Positions 1-11,387 of a DNA stretch of 64,000 nucleotides are shown here, in pieces; positions within the stretch are counted from its first letter, which is position 1, and each line of letters opens with the position of its first letter. The translations under genes and the position numbers were made by a program. This stretch comes from Micrasema longulum (taxonomy: Eukaryota; Arthropoda; Insecta; Trichoptera; Brachycentridae). Location: NCBI GenBank assembly GCA_022494885.1, contig JAGVSM010004947.1, positions 1-64,000 of the forward strand, in the 5' to 3' direction. The notes below the pieces were generated by a model, which saw nothing but the letters and a program-made list of their open reading frames with translations, did not search any database and was not told where the DNA came from.

Positions 1-420
1 ATACTCCATTTTAAATGAGTTGTAAGTGACTAAAATGTAAATTTTATACTTAAAGTTCTTTTTTCATGTTTTAACTAAATTGAGTAAAAATGTACGAGAA
101 GCACCGCTCAGTTGAATGACTAAATATTATCATAATCATTTTTCCTTCCATGCCGCGCCCTATGTACCACTGGTAGTGGTGCATCATTTAGTTATCTAAT
201 TTTCAGCGGAACTGAATCATTTTAGTTACATAAATGAGGGAATATCATCAGTACGTATGGAAATCCGTTTTTCAACTTTGTGGCCGAATCCTAAAAATAA
301 GTACAAGCAAATAACTTCAATGCAATTGATTATGAAAATTTAGAAACAAAAACAGAAGTGGGTGTCTGTATGTTTTCTGTGTTATTATTATAGAATAGAA
401 AAGAAATAAAAACAGTTGCA

Positions 421-625
421 AATAGGGTAAGGTGATCAACATTACGTTTCCGGTGCCTGTCCAGAAACAATGAAATATTGCAAAGTAGAACCATCTTCAA
501 ATCTAACATTAACGTCCACCAAGTCAAGAACCGAGCCCAGGATCTCAAGCATGGTAGGCGAACACGCCATCCACTACATCCCAAAGCTGGCTTTTATCCA
601 ATGGATTTTTTTTCCAGGATTTTTA
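421..625 (-). repeat. SINE-A copy (tRNA-derived), diverged
   Basis: On the minus strand this reads like the SINE-A copies elsewhere in the window. From left to right on the plus strand it shows the GGTAAGGTGATCA block, the 'GTGCCTGTCCAGAAACAATG' core, and the inverted tRNA-like head with the box-B remnant near 535 and the GGTAGGCGAACACGCC box-A region near 552. It runs on into the extra leader (CCAGGATTTTTACCCG, near 615) that other long copies carry. The tail is lost or replaced; a possible tail relic lies at 128-190. Confidence 0.6.
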
Positions 626-1157
626 CCCGTGAGTAGATAACTAGTTGATTATCTAATATTAACTCTTTCAGACCTTGCGTTCATTAAAATATACACGAAT
701 TTTAAGATTGTTTTACTCTTGTTCCTAGCAAAATTCAAAAGAAGCGAGTTAATTTTTGAAAGAATGTACTCATAGGAGTAGGAGTATACATAGGTATACT
801 TTTTTTTCCATACATCGGTAATCAGCATTATAGCTTTAACAGCTGGCTTCTGACAGATTTTGTTTGTTTTGGAGCGAATTCCTGTCGTCTTTATACATGT
901 GTAAGGAAAGTTTTAAGCATCCGTGAGTGAAATTAAATTAATTTGATTGAATAAACATATATTGCAAGATAAAAAGACATTTAAAATAAATTTTATCTGT
1001 TGATTAAAAGTTTGAACCATTTTAAAAGTATAAAAGATAAAAAAACATTTAAAATGCTAGAATTTTTCAAATAATTTCTTTAGTACACGCAGAATTGAAA
1101 CTTTTTTTAAACCCTCAGGAATTCAGTTCATGTCTGAAAGGGTAAAAAATTTTTTTT

Positions 1158-1400
1158 TTGGATTTTGTTGAAAATGAACACAGACCGCCACTGGTCCCTT
1201 GTTCACCGCTGCACAAAACGATAAGTGCAACTCCCCGCCCTGAGACCCGAGTCCCCCACCCCGCCCCCGCCTCAACCTTGCCGGCCGCCTACGCCGCCCG
1301 CCGCCCTCTGGGCACGAGGGCGGCCGGCATTGATCGATGTGCGTCTTCTCGTAGGGCCGCTGCAGCCCTGGCGAGACGAGGATCAGAGAGATAAAGATAA
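1158..1400. other. GC-rich island of unknown origin
   Basis: This ~240-bp patch is strikingly GC- and CpG-rich against a strongly AT-rich background. It holds a perfect 11-bp inverted repeat, TGCCGGCCGCC (1279-1289) and GGCGGCCGGCA (1319-1329), around a 29-base loop. Two short overlapping plus-strand frames cross it but are proline/alanine/arginine-rich, as any GC-rich frame would be, and match nothing I recognise. It may be a gene-start CpG island, a GC-rich transposon fragment or a simple expansion. Confidence 0.4.
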
Positions 1401-1854
1401 TTCAATTGTAAAAAATGGCCAGGAATAAAATAATGTATTCTGATAAAAATAAAATCATGATGAATTTTTATAATTTCCTCTCTCTTGATGATTTTGTTGA
1501 TTGATGCGTGAGGGTGTGTGTTTATGTATTCACTTATTCAAGTATCAATTATGTCTTAAAAAACTCGAGTACACGAAATAGTAGTAAGTAAGTTAGTAGA
1601 GTATAAACATTATGAAATGGCAAAATTAAGACATTGTAAATATATTTGTAAAATATAGTAGGGTACGTAAACGAACATAAACAATGAGAAATATCAACAA
1701 AGTGATAAAGACTAGATTAAGGTATTAATTTTAGAGCTCGCACTGTAAAAGTCATTTTGTTACAATCGAAAGGGCCGATAGAATGAAGTTTAAATTATAC
1801 TCTCTAGCGAAACGCACAAGTGGAGACTTCAGTGCATTTGAAAGGTAGTTTGGC

Positions 1855-1985
1855 TTTTACTTGTTTCTGGACGGGCTGAAGTGTAAGATTCATAACCTTA
1901 CCTTTGTGAAACAGATGATCAAGATACGTTGCATTTAGTGTATCAAGTATCAATGCAGTGTCATACTGCATACTCCTTGTAAATA
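1855..1985 (+). repeat. SINE-A fragment (core and tail)
   Basis: This plus-strand piece contains 'TTCTGGACGGGCTGAAGTGT', the inverted counterpart of the SINE-A core, then a variant of the TGATCACCTTACCTTCATGT block, then the 'TGCAGTG' tail. The tRNA-like head is missing. Confidence 0.55.
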
Positions 1986-1994
1986 CCTAGACTG

Positions 1995-2800
1995 CAGAGG
2001 CGAATCGTCAAAATAAGCGATTATGTACAGCTCACCATTATATTTGACTTTTGATAATAATATTTCATAGTACTTTGTTTATGGGAAAATAGTTGAAAAA
2101 AATATACGTTTATGCTGTGGTGGGAAAACATCAACAACCGTGAGGTTAGCAGGTCCAAATTTTGCTTTGGCCCGCAACGCGTTACTACGCTGCAACGTCA
2201 GCCCGGACGAGGCTACTTAACACCGTACAACGAAGTACTCGACACATTTCTTCTGGACAGTTAGTGTTGCCTAGCCACCAGCTATTCGCCAGTGCTCAGT
2301 ATTGTAAATTCCTTCAGTACGAAATAATAGGACGAAACACGTGTGTAACTACTTGATAAACAACTTCAATAATAATCCATCTTTCTCATTTTACCTCAAA
2401 TCAACTCACGCGCAATCATCCTATAATATCTTCCTACAAAAAAAAACATTGAAATGCGCCTAGCGCCCAGCCTGTTCTCAGTGAACGATGAAACTAGCCG
2501 CTTACCTCAGGTTATTCTTCCATACAAAAAAATATATTATATTATACATCTTTAATCCGGTGGCGGTTTTTTAGTACTAAAACAAGCTGGCAGATTACAA
2601 ATATTATTTGAAGAATCTCTCTTTGGAAACAGGTATTTCGATCATTATTTCCAATTACCGATACGATAGGATACCGTTGACATATAATTATGTATTACAT
2701 AGGACAGATGGCGCTCGAAGTGGTAGTTTTTGTCATCATTCATTGTAAAAAGAACTCAGTGTTGACATTTCAATAATAATATAAATATCTCCTGAATATT
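1995..2800. repeat. Interspersed repeat H, copy 1
   Basis: Several blocks recur in the same order at 7200-7690. They are GCGATTATGTACAGCTCACC (near 2018), a GCGCC(T/C)AGCGCC block (near 2455), GAAACTAGCCG (near 2490), a GGTGGCGGTTTTTT block (near 2560), a CTGGCAGATTAC block (near 2588) and TTGACATTTCAAT (near 2763). The copies are strongly diverged with many indels. No coding capacity or clear terminal repeats are visible; a non-autonomous DNA transposon or Helitron-like element is possible. Confidence 0.45.
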
Positions 2801-4520
2801 TGTCTATGTATTAATATCTGTGGTTCTTTATAATATTTTTTTTACAAGTGTTGTATTAAAACAGTGTAGAATAAATGTACGTAAATCGCGAAGTTAAAAA
2901 TAGTTATTGTTTGAGGTGTTTTTTAAAATATCACAGAAAGAAAAACCGCCATTTATAATTATTTTACTTATATATTATGTACTTTATATGTGGTTACAAA
3001 TCGATGAATATTTTTTGTAGATTACTTGTAAAAAAATACAGTTCGCCACTTCTAGACTACTGCTTCATCTCTGTTGTAATATGTCAATATTGATAAATCC
3101 CTAGGACATAAAATCAAGTTCTTGTCTACAAACATGTGGACTAACTCAATATATTGTTAATAACGTTTTGATGAGTGCCATCTAATTAAAATGTTTTCAT
3201 AAATAACATTTCTTGCATTTTAATAAAACACTATTGTAAATATAACACTGTCGTTTTTAATTTTAAGGCCTGATGAATATATTCAAGAATCACGCCTTTT
3301 ATTGGGCGTACATAAACTCTATTCTGGAATACGTCTGCACTTTTTATATATTGATTTATGTATACATATATTGAAAAAGAAAAATGGGTTTGACAAAATT
3401 TGTTTGTATACGAAGGGTTTGGCAAGCCAGAAGGACTATCATGCCTAAAGCTATAAAAACATACATTTTAATTGATAATCGAATACGTTTCGCAAAAATA
3501 TTAAAAAAATTAAAAGAGAAAGAAAAGTTTTGATACAAAAAAAAAATACCAATTTAAAGGTTAGTGAAAGTAAAAAAAAAAAGATAAAAGTTAAATATTA
3601 GTCAATGGAATTGTATAATATTTTATTTACTACTTTTACAAAATTTTCAGATTCTTGACTTCCGATATCCGTCCACCAGTGGCAATACTTTTTTTTTTCA
3701 AAAAATGTTGGTTTATCAGATTTCCAAACACACTGTAGGTTTTACAGCTTATGTCACTTTTATGGTAATGATTTTTGGAATAATGCTGTATGTGGATTTG
3801 ATATCAATAAATTGTTTTTTGCTGTACTCCTATTTTTGTTATTATCGAGTATAACTTTTTTGTGTTGATTGGACTTTTAGGGATTTAAAATAGTCTTCAC
3901 GTCAAAAACTACTATTTAGACTTGACAGAAAATCACAACAAGAAATAAGAATAAATAAAAATGTATTTAAGATAAAAAAATATTTAATTAGCAGTTTATT
4001 TGACAATTTCCAAACCAACCGTCAATGCACTAAATCTTGGTAAACCCTTTCGACTTAACTACAGAACGAGTTTGTCTAATCTCTCCAAGTTGCAACCCTG
4101 AAGTTGCCTGCAGTTCCAGTAACTCCCACCCTCTACCCCCACAACCCCAGTATTAAGGCTTTCGACAAGAAATAGTCATCAATCCTGAAAATCTTCAAGA
4201 GAGAGGTTCCATCTTGATAAAGCGTTATTCCGACCATTAAAAACGGCTTTATCAAACGAAATTTGGACTGATTAAATCGTGGATGCATTTAGTTTCGTGA
4301 GCGCAACTTTTTAAATATTTTGATCATACGTAGTTCTTTAATCGTGATGTATTAATTAAGAAAAAAAATCGGTTTAGAAAATTACTTTATTTTAAGTAGG
4401 TTGAATACAATTTTTTTTTGATATTTTGAGAATATAATAAATCTGAACGTTAAAATTCAACGCGTTTAGGATTTTATCTGAAGGGACCATTATCTTAACA
4501 GATACGAAAGAAATTTGATA
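2800..4520. other. Unassigned AT-rich DNA
   Basis: I see no gene here. The stretch is AT-rich with many mononucleotide runs. A short block at 3060-3180 (CTTCATCTCTGTTGTAATA and onward) resembles one end of MITE family E. The short open frames near 3231-3538 are lysine/phenylalanine/isoleucine-rich and look accidental. Confidence 0.4.
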
Positions 4521-4525
4521 AATAC

Positions 4526-4858
4526 CATCATCATCATCAAAACCTTATCCGCACCCATTGGTGTATAGGGCACTGCATTGTTCAATCAAGTACAGAGTAT
4601 CTTGATGATTTGTTAAAGATAGGTAAGGTGATCAGTCTTACGCTTCAAATTCCTACAAAGGGACAAAGAAAGAGCAGTGGAAAACCATCTTTAGTTCCAG
4701 GAATCCAACCTAAGAACTAAAGCATGATGGGTGAATAGGCCGACCACAATTCTACGAGCCGCATTTATCCTTACTTGATTCTGCTTTTCTGAATTTTTAT
4801 CTGCGAATAGCCATCGAGTTAAGAACACTTCTTCAGGATTCTGGTTCTACCATTAGGT
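4526..4858 (-). repeat. SINE-A copy with extended leader
   Basis: Nearly full-length on the minus strand. It has an ATCATCATCATC tail (4526-4539), the 'CACCCATTGGTGTATAGGGC' tail domain, the GGTAAGGTGATCAGTCTTACG block (from 4622), a degenerate tRNA-like head (4690-4755), and the extra leader (TTTTTATCTGCGAATAGCC near 4795 to TTCTGGTTCTACC near 4840). The same leader occurs in the copies at 49.4 and 57.7 kb, so it belongs to the element. Confidence 0.75.
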
Positions 4859-4969
4859 GCGAAAAGAGTGACTTTTAATTAAAAACAATATTTATAGTAC
4901 TTTGGGTTCGTATAAATGTTATTCATTGTAAAATTAAAATAAAACACACTGTTTCTAACCACTAAATAT

Positions 4970-5095
4970 TTATTTTATTACCAGTTTCAAAGCGATATAA
5001 GCTTCTTTATGAAGGTTTAATTCCGTAACACTACTAAATAAACCTTGATAAAAAATCTCGTGAAGCTTTGAAAGTGGTAGGTTAAAAAAATAATA
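4970..5095. repeat. Inverted pair of decayed hammerhead-like arms
   Basis: The left arm (ACCAGTTTCAAAGCGATATA, from 4981) and the right arm (GAAGCTTTGAAAGTGGTAGG, from 5061) are near inverted copies around about 60 bases. Each keeps a GAAA(C)-ACTGGTA-like end and an AAGCTT(TATA)-type stem. Similar arms occur at 15940-16010 and 51280-51345. This looks like an eroded Penelope-type terminal motif; no complete catalytic core survives. Confidence 0.35.
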
Positions 5096-5249
5096 TTAAG
5101 TTATTAGAACAAACTATGGCCTAAATTCTCCAATGACCCGCCTTTGTCGTATTGTTAACTCAAGACAGGATCTGGACTTTTTTGGTTTAAGTTTACAACG
5201 ATTTAAACGAGCACTAAATAAATAGTCCAGATCTTGTCTCGATGTCCCT

Positions 5250-5385
5250 TATGTTTGTCAATGCTTCTTTCTTTTTCTTTAAATGTTTTAAACTACTCTT
5301 TTATTTGTAATATTTAAACCTTATAAATTGTATACATGGACAATGTCCGTTAATAAATAAATAAATAAATAAATAAATAGAAACA
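5250..5385 (+). mobile_element. LINE 3' end with (TAAA)n tail
   Basis: A LINE-like 3' untranslated region (TTGTATACATGGACAATGTCC near 5328) runs directly into about seven TAAA units (5351-5380). No coding part is left upstream, so this is a severely 5'-truncated insertion. Confidence 0.5.
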
Positions 5386-5461
5386 AAATGTTTTGAATTT
5401 TAATTTTAATTACTCAAAAATGTTATTTGCAAATATGTTGAAAACAATAAATCACAACAGA

Positions 5462-5680
5462 GATTGATAACGTTTTAGAGAAGGAAAAGTGAAAGTCCAG
5501 GCATTTCTAGTGCCTTTGACCTGTCTTTAATTGGCTGTAATATTCACCATTATGCCTTTGTTTGAATATTAATATTTTTTCAATTCTTCCATATGTTGAT
5601 TTTAGTGAAGTTAAACGTCTTTAAGATCTTTAACTGCTCCCTATACCTGATGTATTTTTTTAATTGCTAACTCTAGAGGG
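5462..5680 (+). repeat. MITE-E copy, diverged
   Basis: In order it shows a GAGAAGG(A)AAAGTGAAAGTCCAGGC block, a TTGGCTG block, TTCACCATTATGCC, TTCTTCCATATGTTGATTTT and an AGTTAAACG block. The same order is found in the family-E copies at 33.9 and 60.0 kb. The terminal inverted repeats are too worn to place. Confidence 0.55.
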
Positions 5681-7190
5681 TGAAATTCAGTATTTTGTCT
5701 ACAAAATTTTTGACAAAATCGAAATACTGTAATGTAAAAATGGATGATTTTTAAATTAACGCGCCAAAAGAAATGTTTTTTGCTTAGGAGAAGGTACAAT
5801 TTTGGCATTATGTTACGTCACACAATACTCCTTCACTTCGCTCTATAAAACCTGGCAATATTCTTGTCCCCCCGCCACCGGGAAAGAAGAGCGGAGTGGG
5901 AGTTATGGTGGGCGGGGCTAATGTATCCGCATTGAGTTTGATTAATTAATCACAGGTTTTTGCAGCGTATCATCCGCCTGCAGCATGCTGACCCGAAATT
6001 CAGGGGAACAGAACCCGAAATTTTCAGAAAGATTCATTTCCTAAAATTCGTTAAAGAAAATATTAAAAACACTTCCGTGTTTATCTTTTTTCCAATAATG
6101 AGACAAGTTCTATACCAGTACACGAATGGGGATCATTCTACTTAAAAGAAAGTAAATACAAGTACAAATTGTTTAAAGCGAAAAGAAAATCAATACGTGA
6201 GAATCATTTTTCGAGTTTCGTTTTGTTGACAATAATATACTTTAAACGCAAATATAGTTATGAAATGGATGGTGGTTTGGCCGGATACTAGATACAAGGC
6301 GAGCCCCTAAGTCGAATAGCCGGATTTCCGACGGCTGGGTATTTATTTATTTATTTACACACGGAATCTTTCTCATTTACTCGTACATGACATATTATTG
6401 AACGACTGTTTATAAAACAATAATTTAATAAATATATTAATATAAACACATATTTGTGTCTTAAAGGATAAACCGCAGGAGTCATATTAACGAAACATTT
6501 CCTAAACATCATAACTTTTGAACCAAATGAGGTTATTTCAACCTATGAAGAAATGTCAATATAAATATTTTTTTAAAGTAATAACACATAATTTAATAGT
6601 GTATCGGGGACTATTGATGTTAATTGCATTAAAATAAAATGAAAATTGAAGCTCATGGCCTCATAAAGCTAGGGATACGTTATTATTTTTCTTGTAATAT
6701 GTATCTTTTTATGAGTAAATTAATAAATAAATGGGAAGTCAGATTTTTATTCTTAACTTAAATAAGCATTTTTACAGCGAAATTGTAATTTGGTGTTTTT
6801 TTACGCATAAAATAGCTTTTCGTGATAATTTCTGCATTTTTAACTTCAAAACAGCAAAATGTTGACTATGGTGTTTAATTCCCTAAGGTACAGGTATATA
6901 ACCGAAAACTTACATGTTTTATACTAAGGGGGTTTAGACATAATGATCGCCAATAAAATAACCATCCACATTACACAAATTATAACTATTCTATATAAAG
7001 TTGATTTCCGCTTTTTTTTAAAAATGTTATTAGTGTACACGGTATAAATGCCTTTTATAAACAAGAACATAAACATATTACACATTCTTCTTCTGAAAGA
7101 AAAATAGATTGGTTACATTGTTTCTCTAGTTGGGCAGTAATAAATTAAATCTGAGACATATTATTTGCGAGTGTTTTGTATTCTATTAAT
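5680..7190. other. Unassigned AT-rich DNA
   Basis: I recognise no gene or named repeat here. There is a TTTA microsatellite at 6342-6356, which could be the tail of a minus-strand LINE. A modestly GC-rich patch lies at 5865-5930. Confidence 0.35.
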
Positions 7191-7700
7191 AGCAGCGGCG
7201 AACCGTGTATAGAAGCGATTATGCACAGCTTACCATTATATTAGACTAACCATAATAATGTTTTATTGTAACTCTCTCTACAGAAAAACAAATAAGTAGT
7301 TACCATTTATTTTAAATCATTTCCACCTTTTGTATTTTTATCCTAATATAAATAAAAAAAATATAAAGCGCGCCCAGCGCCTGCGGTAAGCTAAGAAACT
7401 AGCCGATTATTCCAGCTTATTTTTTCATCCAAAAAAATATATATTCTTTATAATGTTTTAACCCCGTGCGGGTTTTTTCTCCTAGATTAAACTTGCAGAT
7501 TATACAAAATTTTTGAAAATTCTTGATTTGGAAAATAGTATTTCAAACATCATTTTGTACTTTTGACATAAGACCATAATTACTTTCATATAGCACTCCA
7601 CGTGGCCGTTTTTAGCACTAGTAATTACTAGAACAATACGGCCAGTTGACATTTCAATTAAATACCTTATATCGACTGAATTCATAGTGGTATTTTATAT
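7190..7700. repeat. Interspersed repeat H, copy 2
   Basis: Second copy of the repeat at 1995-2800, with the same ordered blocks: GCGATTATGCACAGCTTACC (7216), a GCGCCCAGCGCC block (7370), GAAACTAGCCG (7395), a CGGGTTTTTT block (7468), TTGCAGATTA (7492) and TTGACATTTCAAT (7646). The 61-codon minus-strand frame across it has no recognisable product. Confidence 0.45.
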
Positions 7701-8074
7701 TTCTTTTTAAATTATATTTTAAAGTAATGGATAATATATCTATATAATATAATGTATCACAAAGTTACATCATTTGAGTTGATTTCATGGATGAGAGTTG
7801 TTGTATCACACAGAACCACAGAAAAATATCAATTTATCGTATGTATTACTTACATTATATTATGTATCTCCTATGTAGGTACAAATATATGATATTTTTT
7901 ATAGCTTAGCTGTTAATAAAATCACCACTGATTAATAGGTGAATTGTATTGAGTTTCCGTTTGGGAATTTTAACAACAAACTATGGGAGATGTTCTGCCC
8001 AACCTAGGTCTGAAAGATAATATGCGGATACGCTGAAAAATAAATAGCATGATCGAGAAAAAAGGATGTTTAAG

Positions 8075-8625
8075 TACAATTCTTAAGCTTCAAAATAACG
8101 CATTTATTTTTCAACATAGTCACGGTGAAATATAATACGTTTCTCCCAAATGCAACCATTTTTTTCATTCCATAACTGAAAAAAACTTCCAACTTTTCTT
8201 GAATCCGTGGCTTAATAGCTGCCTTCACCTCATCATCTGAGGTGTAATGATTAGCCTTGAGGTCTCTTTTGAGTAGAGAAAAAATAATGAAGATTTTAAG
8301 GGGCAAGATCGGGGGAGAAGGGAAGGTGTGTCATCGCATCGTCAATCGGTTCAAATTTCAGGTTTCGTAGACCATTTTCAGTTGCGCGAGAGGTGTCTGG
8401 ATGAGCGTTGTCATGTTGCAAGATTTCGCGATATTCAAATTGTTTAATAATAAAGCCAACACGTTTTTTGGATTTTCCAATATAGATTACGATACGCTTT
8501 TGAATGATTCGCCGGTCATTTTGAATCAAAACGTCGACGAGTTTACGATGTTTACCATCTGTGGCAGAAATCGGAAGTCTGATGCGTGTTTGATTAACAA
8601 TAATGACCTTTTTAGGCTCGCAATA
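8075..8625 (-). pseudogene. mariner transposase, internally deleted relic
   Basis: Minus-strand translation gives two recognisable parts of a Tc1/mariner transposase. First comes the N-terminal helix-turn-helix region (SATDGKHRKLVDVLIQNDRR, then IGKSKKRVGFII). It joins directly to the C-terminal catalytic part (LQHDNAHP, then PFSPDLAP), so the middle of the ~345-residue enzyme, including the first catalytic Asp region, is missing. The second catalytic Asp (HDN) is kept. The codon after PDLAP is a stop where the family has S-D, so the third catalytic residue is lost. More stops and frameshifts follow. It cannot encode an active enzyme. Terminal inverted repeats were not confidently located. 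Confidence 0.75.
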
Positions 8626-8639
8626 AGGATTTTTTAACT

Positions 8640-10680
8640 CGTCAATTTATAGTAGACCTATTAATAGCATTGTCACTATAAAAAGCCTTTGTATTAGTTT
8701 TCAGATTATCTTCGTATTTACTAGATATCCATTTCATCTCTAGTTTAAAGCGTTATAGTTTGTCTTTTTTCCGCCTAATTATTTGCTTATCATAAGCGGG
8801 TGAATTAACATCAACATGTATCAAACTAAACTTTACGTGATTGACAATGTCGTTTCATTAAACCGGTGACGAAAGAAACTTTGAATTATATTCTGAAACA
8901 ATGCACAAGAATTGAACGCTTTTATTATTTAGGTTTTTTTGTGATATCTTTTTACAAACTAATATTTGATTTTATAGTATCGAATAATAAAAAAAAATGT
9001 ATTCCATTCCTTAGTTTTGATAATTTGGATAAATGATTTTATAACAACATAATGGTGCCGACGTGAAATCAAATATTAGGTAAACTTATTATCGGTAAGT
9101 AAATGACGTAATTTAAATTACTTTAAAAAACCGTAATGCCATTAAACTGTATTCAAAGAAAAGTCTATTAATTTAATGAATTAAAAAAGGTTTGCAACGA
9201 CTTTAGTACGAAGGATTATAGGCCAACATGAAAATACATAGATTTTGTCCTACAAAACGTATACTACAAAAAATACCTGAATAAATACGTACATATTATA
9301 AATTAGTATTTCGTGTTTAGACTGGATGGATAAAAAGTTATATAATCTAATAAAAAAATCAAAGTTGTATTTTTATAAAGTTCTTTTTTCAGTTATTCAT
9401 TAGTAATGCACAGCGCGTTTAAATGATTAATAAGCCTTTTTTGAAGTGTTAGTGCCTATCGGTGAACGAAGTTACCGTAAGCAAGCACATCTAAATGTTT
9501 TATATGAAAACATTTTGCTACTCCCAATAGGCAAAGTTTATCAAAGATTTGACATTGGTTTAGACCACCGTGAGGAATATAAACAGTGTGAATGCAACTG
9601 AATAGAAACATTTTTTATACTATGTATGCAATCTTTAATCAAAACATTAAAAACAATAACCCGCCACCCGTGATGAAGCGACTAAAATGATTGTATGCAC
9701 GAGCGCTCTTTGATTTTATATTGGCAGCCTGGTACTTCATTTAAATAATTTTAGATGTTACAAAAAAAACGTTTTTTAGTCCTTTTATTTAAATCGTAAG
9801 TCATCGTATTAGAAAACGGAAAAAAATATTTTGGTAAAGCCCCAAATCTCGCCGAGAATCTGCGACACCCTTTGGTTTAAATATAATATTTATCTAATCA
9901 GGTCCTCAAAAACGTATTAATTGATCACTTTATTTGTATTTAAAAAAAGGAAAATATTTGCATTCTTATGATTAACTAGACTAAGACAAAATTGATATAA
10001 AAAAGTATGTGAAGACACGTACAATCCAAGCAAAAGCTTGTCTATTTTTTTAAGAATGTTACGGTTTTAATGACTAACTGAATTGTAAGTTTTTTATTTT
10101 TAAACTTGAAACTTTAAATTGTTTAAGAAAAAAAACATTCACAATTTAATGTAACTGTATTAATTAATAAAAAATGGGTTGATGCAATATTTCAAATACA
10201 AAAGAAAAACTAAACACGTTTTTTCAAGAAGTCTATAATAATAGGGTGTAAATATATTTAAAAAAATAATACTCAAAATAATTAAGTTTAGCTTTTTTTT
10301 GTCTCCCGTTACTTTGTGCAGCGTGAATCTTTTGTTCACCCTTTTGTAAATCTGAAAACGTCCGCTTCGGTCCCGCTTTGTCTGTTCTTGTTTATTTTAG
10401 CATTTTGTTCTACCAGTCGGGCACTCTTTGTACTAGATATTTGATCAAAAGGTGACAATAATATTTTAAGAAAGTTCTTTAACCGTAAAATACTATTTGT
10501 TGTTCTAGAAAATCTTTAAATTGAGGTAGTAGGTTATTACTGCCCACGAGAATAATCAATTTTGATAGAGATACACATTTATTTATTACGTTTTTTACAA
10601 AAAAATAAAATACAACTAAAGTTAACCAGCAATGCCATACATACAAATAGGTGCATAGATCACGGTCACTGTTATTAATG
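8640..10680. other. Unassigned AT-rich DNA
   Basis: No gene is visible. A short minus-strand match to the SINE-B body (poly-A/T then ATATTTGCATTCTTATGATT) lies near 9940-9975 and may be a fragment. The rest is AT-rich with scattered homopolymer runs. Confidence 0.35.
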
Positions 10681-10722
10681 TGTTTCTTTTTTGGGTGATC
10701 CCGTGAAAGTTGGATTCGTTCT

Positions 10723-10757
10723 GACGTTTTGGCTACCATTGCAGGAGCTATCTTCAG
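10723..10757 (-). other. Hammerhead-like core, decayed (PLE-associated)
   Basis: On the minus strand it reads CTGAAGA (10757-10751), an imperfect AGCT/AGCC stem with an 11-base loop, AAAAC (10730-10726, GAAAC with G to A) and GTC (10725-10723). The hammerhead order is CUGANGA, stem II, GAAA, stem III, UH. The ACGT centre is palindromic, as expected for minimal type-I motifs. Pairing for stem I is not evident. It sits just upstream of a Penelope GIY-YIG remnant and in inverted orientation to it. Confidence 0.4.
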
Positions 10758-10829
10758 GGTAGACTACAAAATGTGGTCAAAATAATGGACTATTTATCAA
10801 ACCCGAAAGGCAAGAGCTCCCTGGAACTT

Positions 10830-11095
10830 AAAGCAGTTTATAAACTGAGCTGCCAAAGATGTATAAAGTGTACATTGAATAAACAGGGCGCACAGCAAGG
10901 AAAATAATTCATGAACGTAGAAGAGCGGGAAAACTTGGGCACCCTGAAAAATCTGTAATAGCGAAAGACCTTTTAAACACTGGAGATATTTTCGCCTTCG
11001 AACCAAAGATTTTGAGTAAACCTAGAAATTACAGTGCACGAAGAAAAAAATAGGTAAATCGAAATTCACAAACACCCAAATAATTTTGATTGCTC
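10830..11095 (+). pseudogene. Penelope-like GIY-YIG endonuclease domain remnant
   Basis: Penelope-like elements encode a reverse transcriptase followed by a GIY-YIG endonuclease. Plus-strand frames here give AVYKLSCQRC (10833 on), then after a frameshift VYIE-stop-TGRTARKIIHERRR and AGKLGHPEKSVIAKDLLNTG (to about 10990), then ILSKPRNYSARR, and after a further shift EIHKHPNNFD (near 11061). This follows the C-terminal domain of insect PLEs: GIY is now AVY, YIG is now YIE, and the Arg and the late Glu (EIHKH) remain. At least two frameshifts and two stops show it is dead. The reverse-transcriptase part is missing upstream. Confidence 0.7.
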
Positions 11096-11387
11096 CAATT
11101 TGCAGGGGCTCTCCCAAAAAAAGAAACATTACTGCCATATATGTCTTGAGCGTACAACGAAAACTACTCAAGCCAGAATTATTGGCAAATCGAGAAGTTT
11201 TTACAAAGCCACAAATAACAGTTTTGTTATTTACTCCACTTTTGATTTTAAGTTTATTTTTACTTTACAAGGACAAAGCATTAGCAATATATTGTGTTAG
11301 CATGGAAATGTTTGTTTTTGTTAATATTTTCAGAAGTTCATAGACTAACTTAATTAATAAAAAAATGTTGATTTTGTAAAAAAACTT

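Noticed and set aside
1158..1428. Overlapping Pro/Ala/Arg-rich frames in the GC-rich island
   Set aside because: Both frames are open merely because GC-rich DNA has few stop codons; no domain recognised.
5351..5380. CRISPR-like or telomere-like repeat
   Set aside because: It is a (TAAA)n tail at a LINE 3' end; no spacers, and this is a eukaryotic genome.
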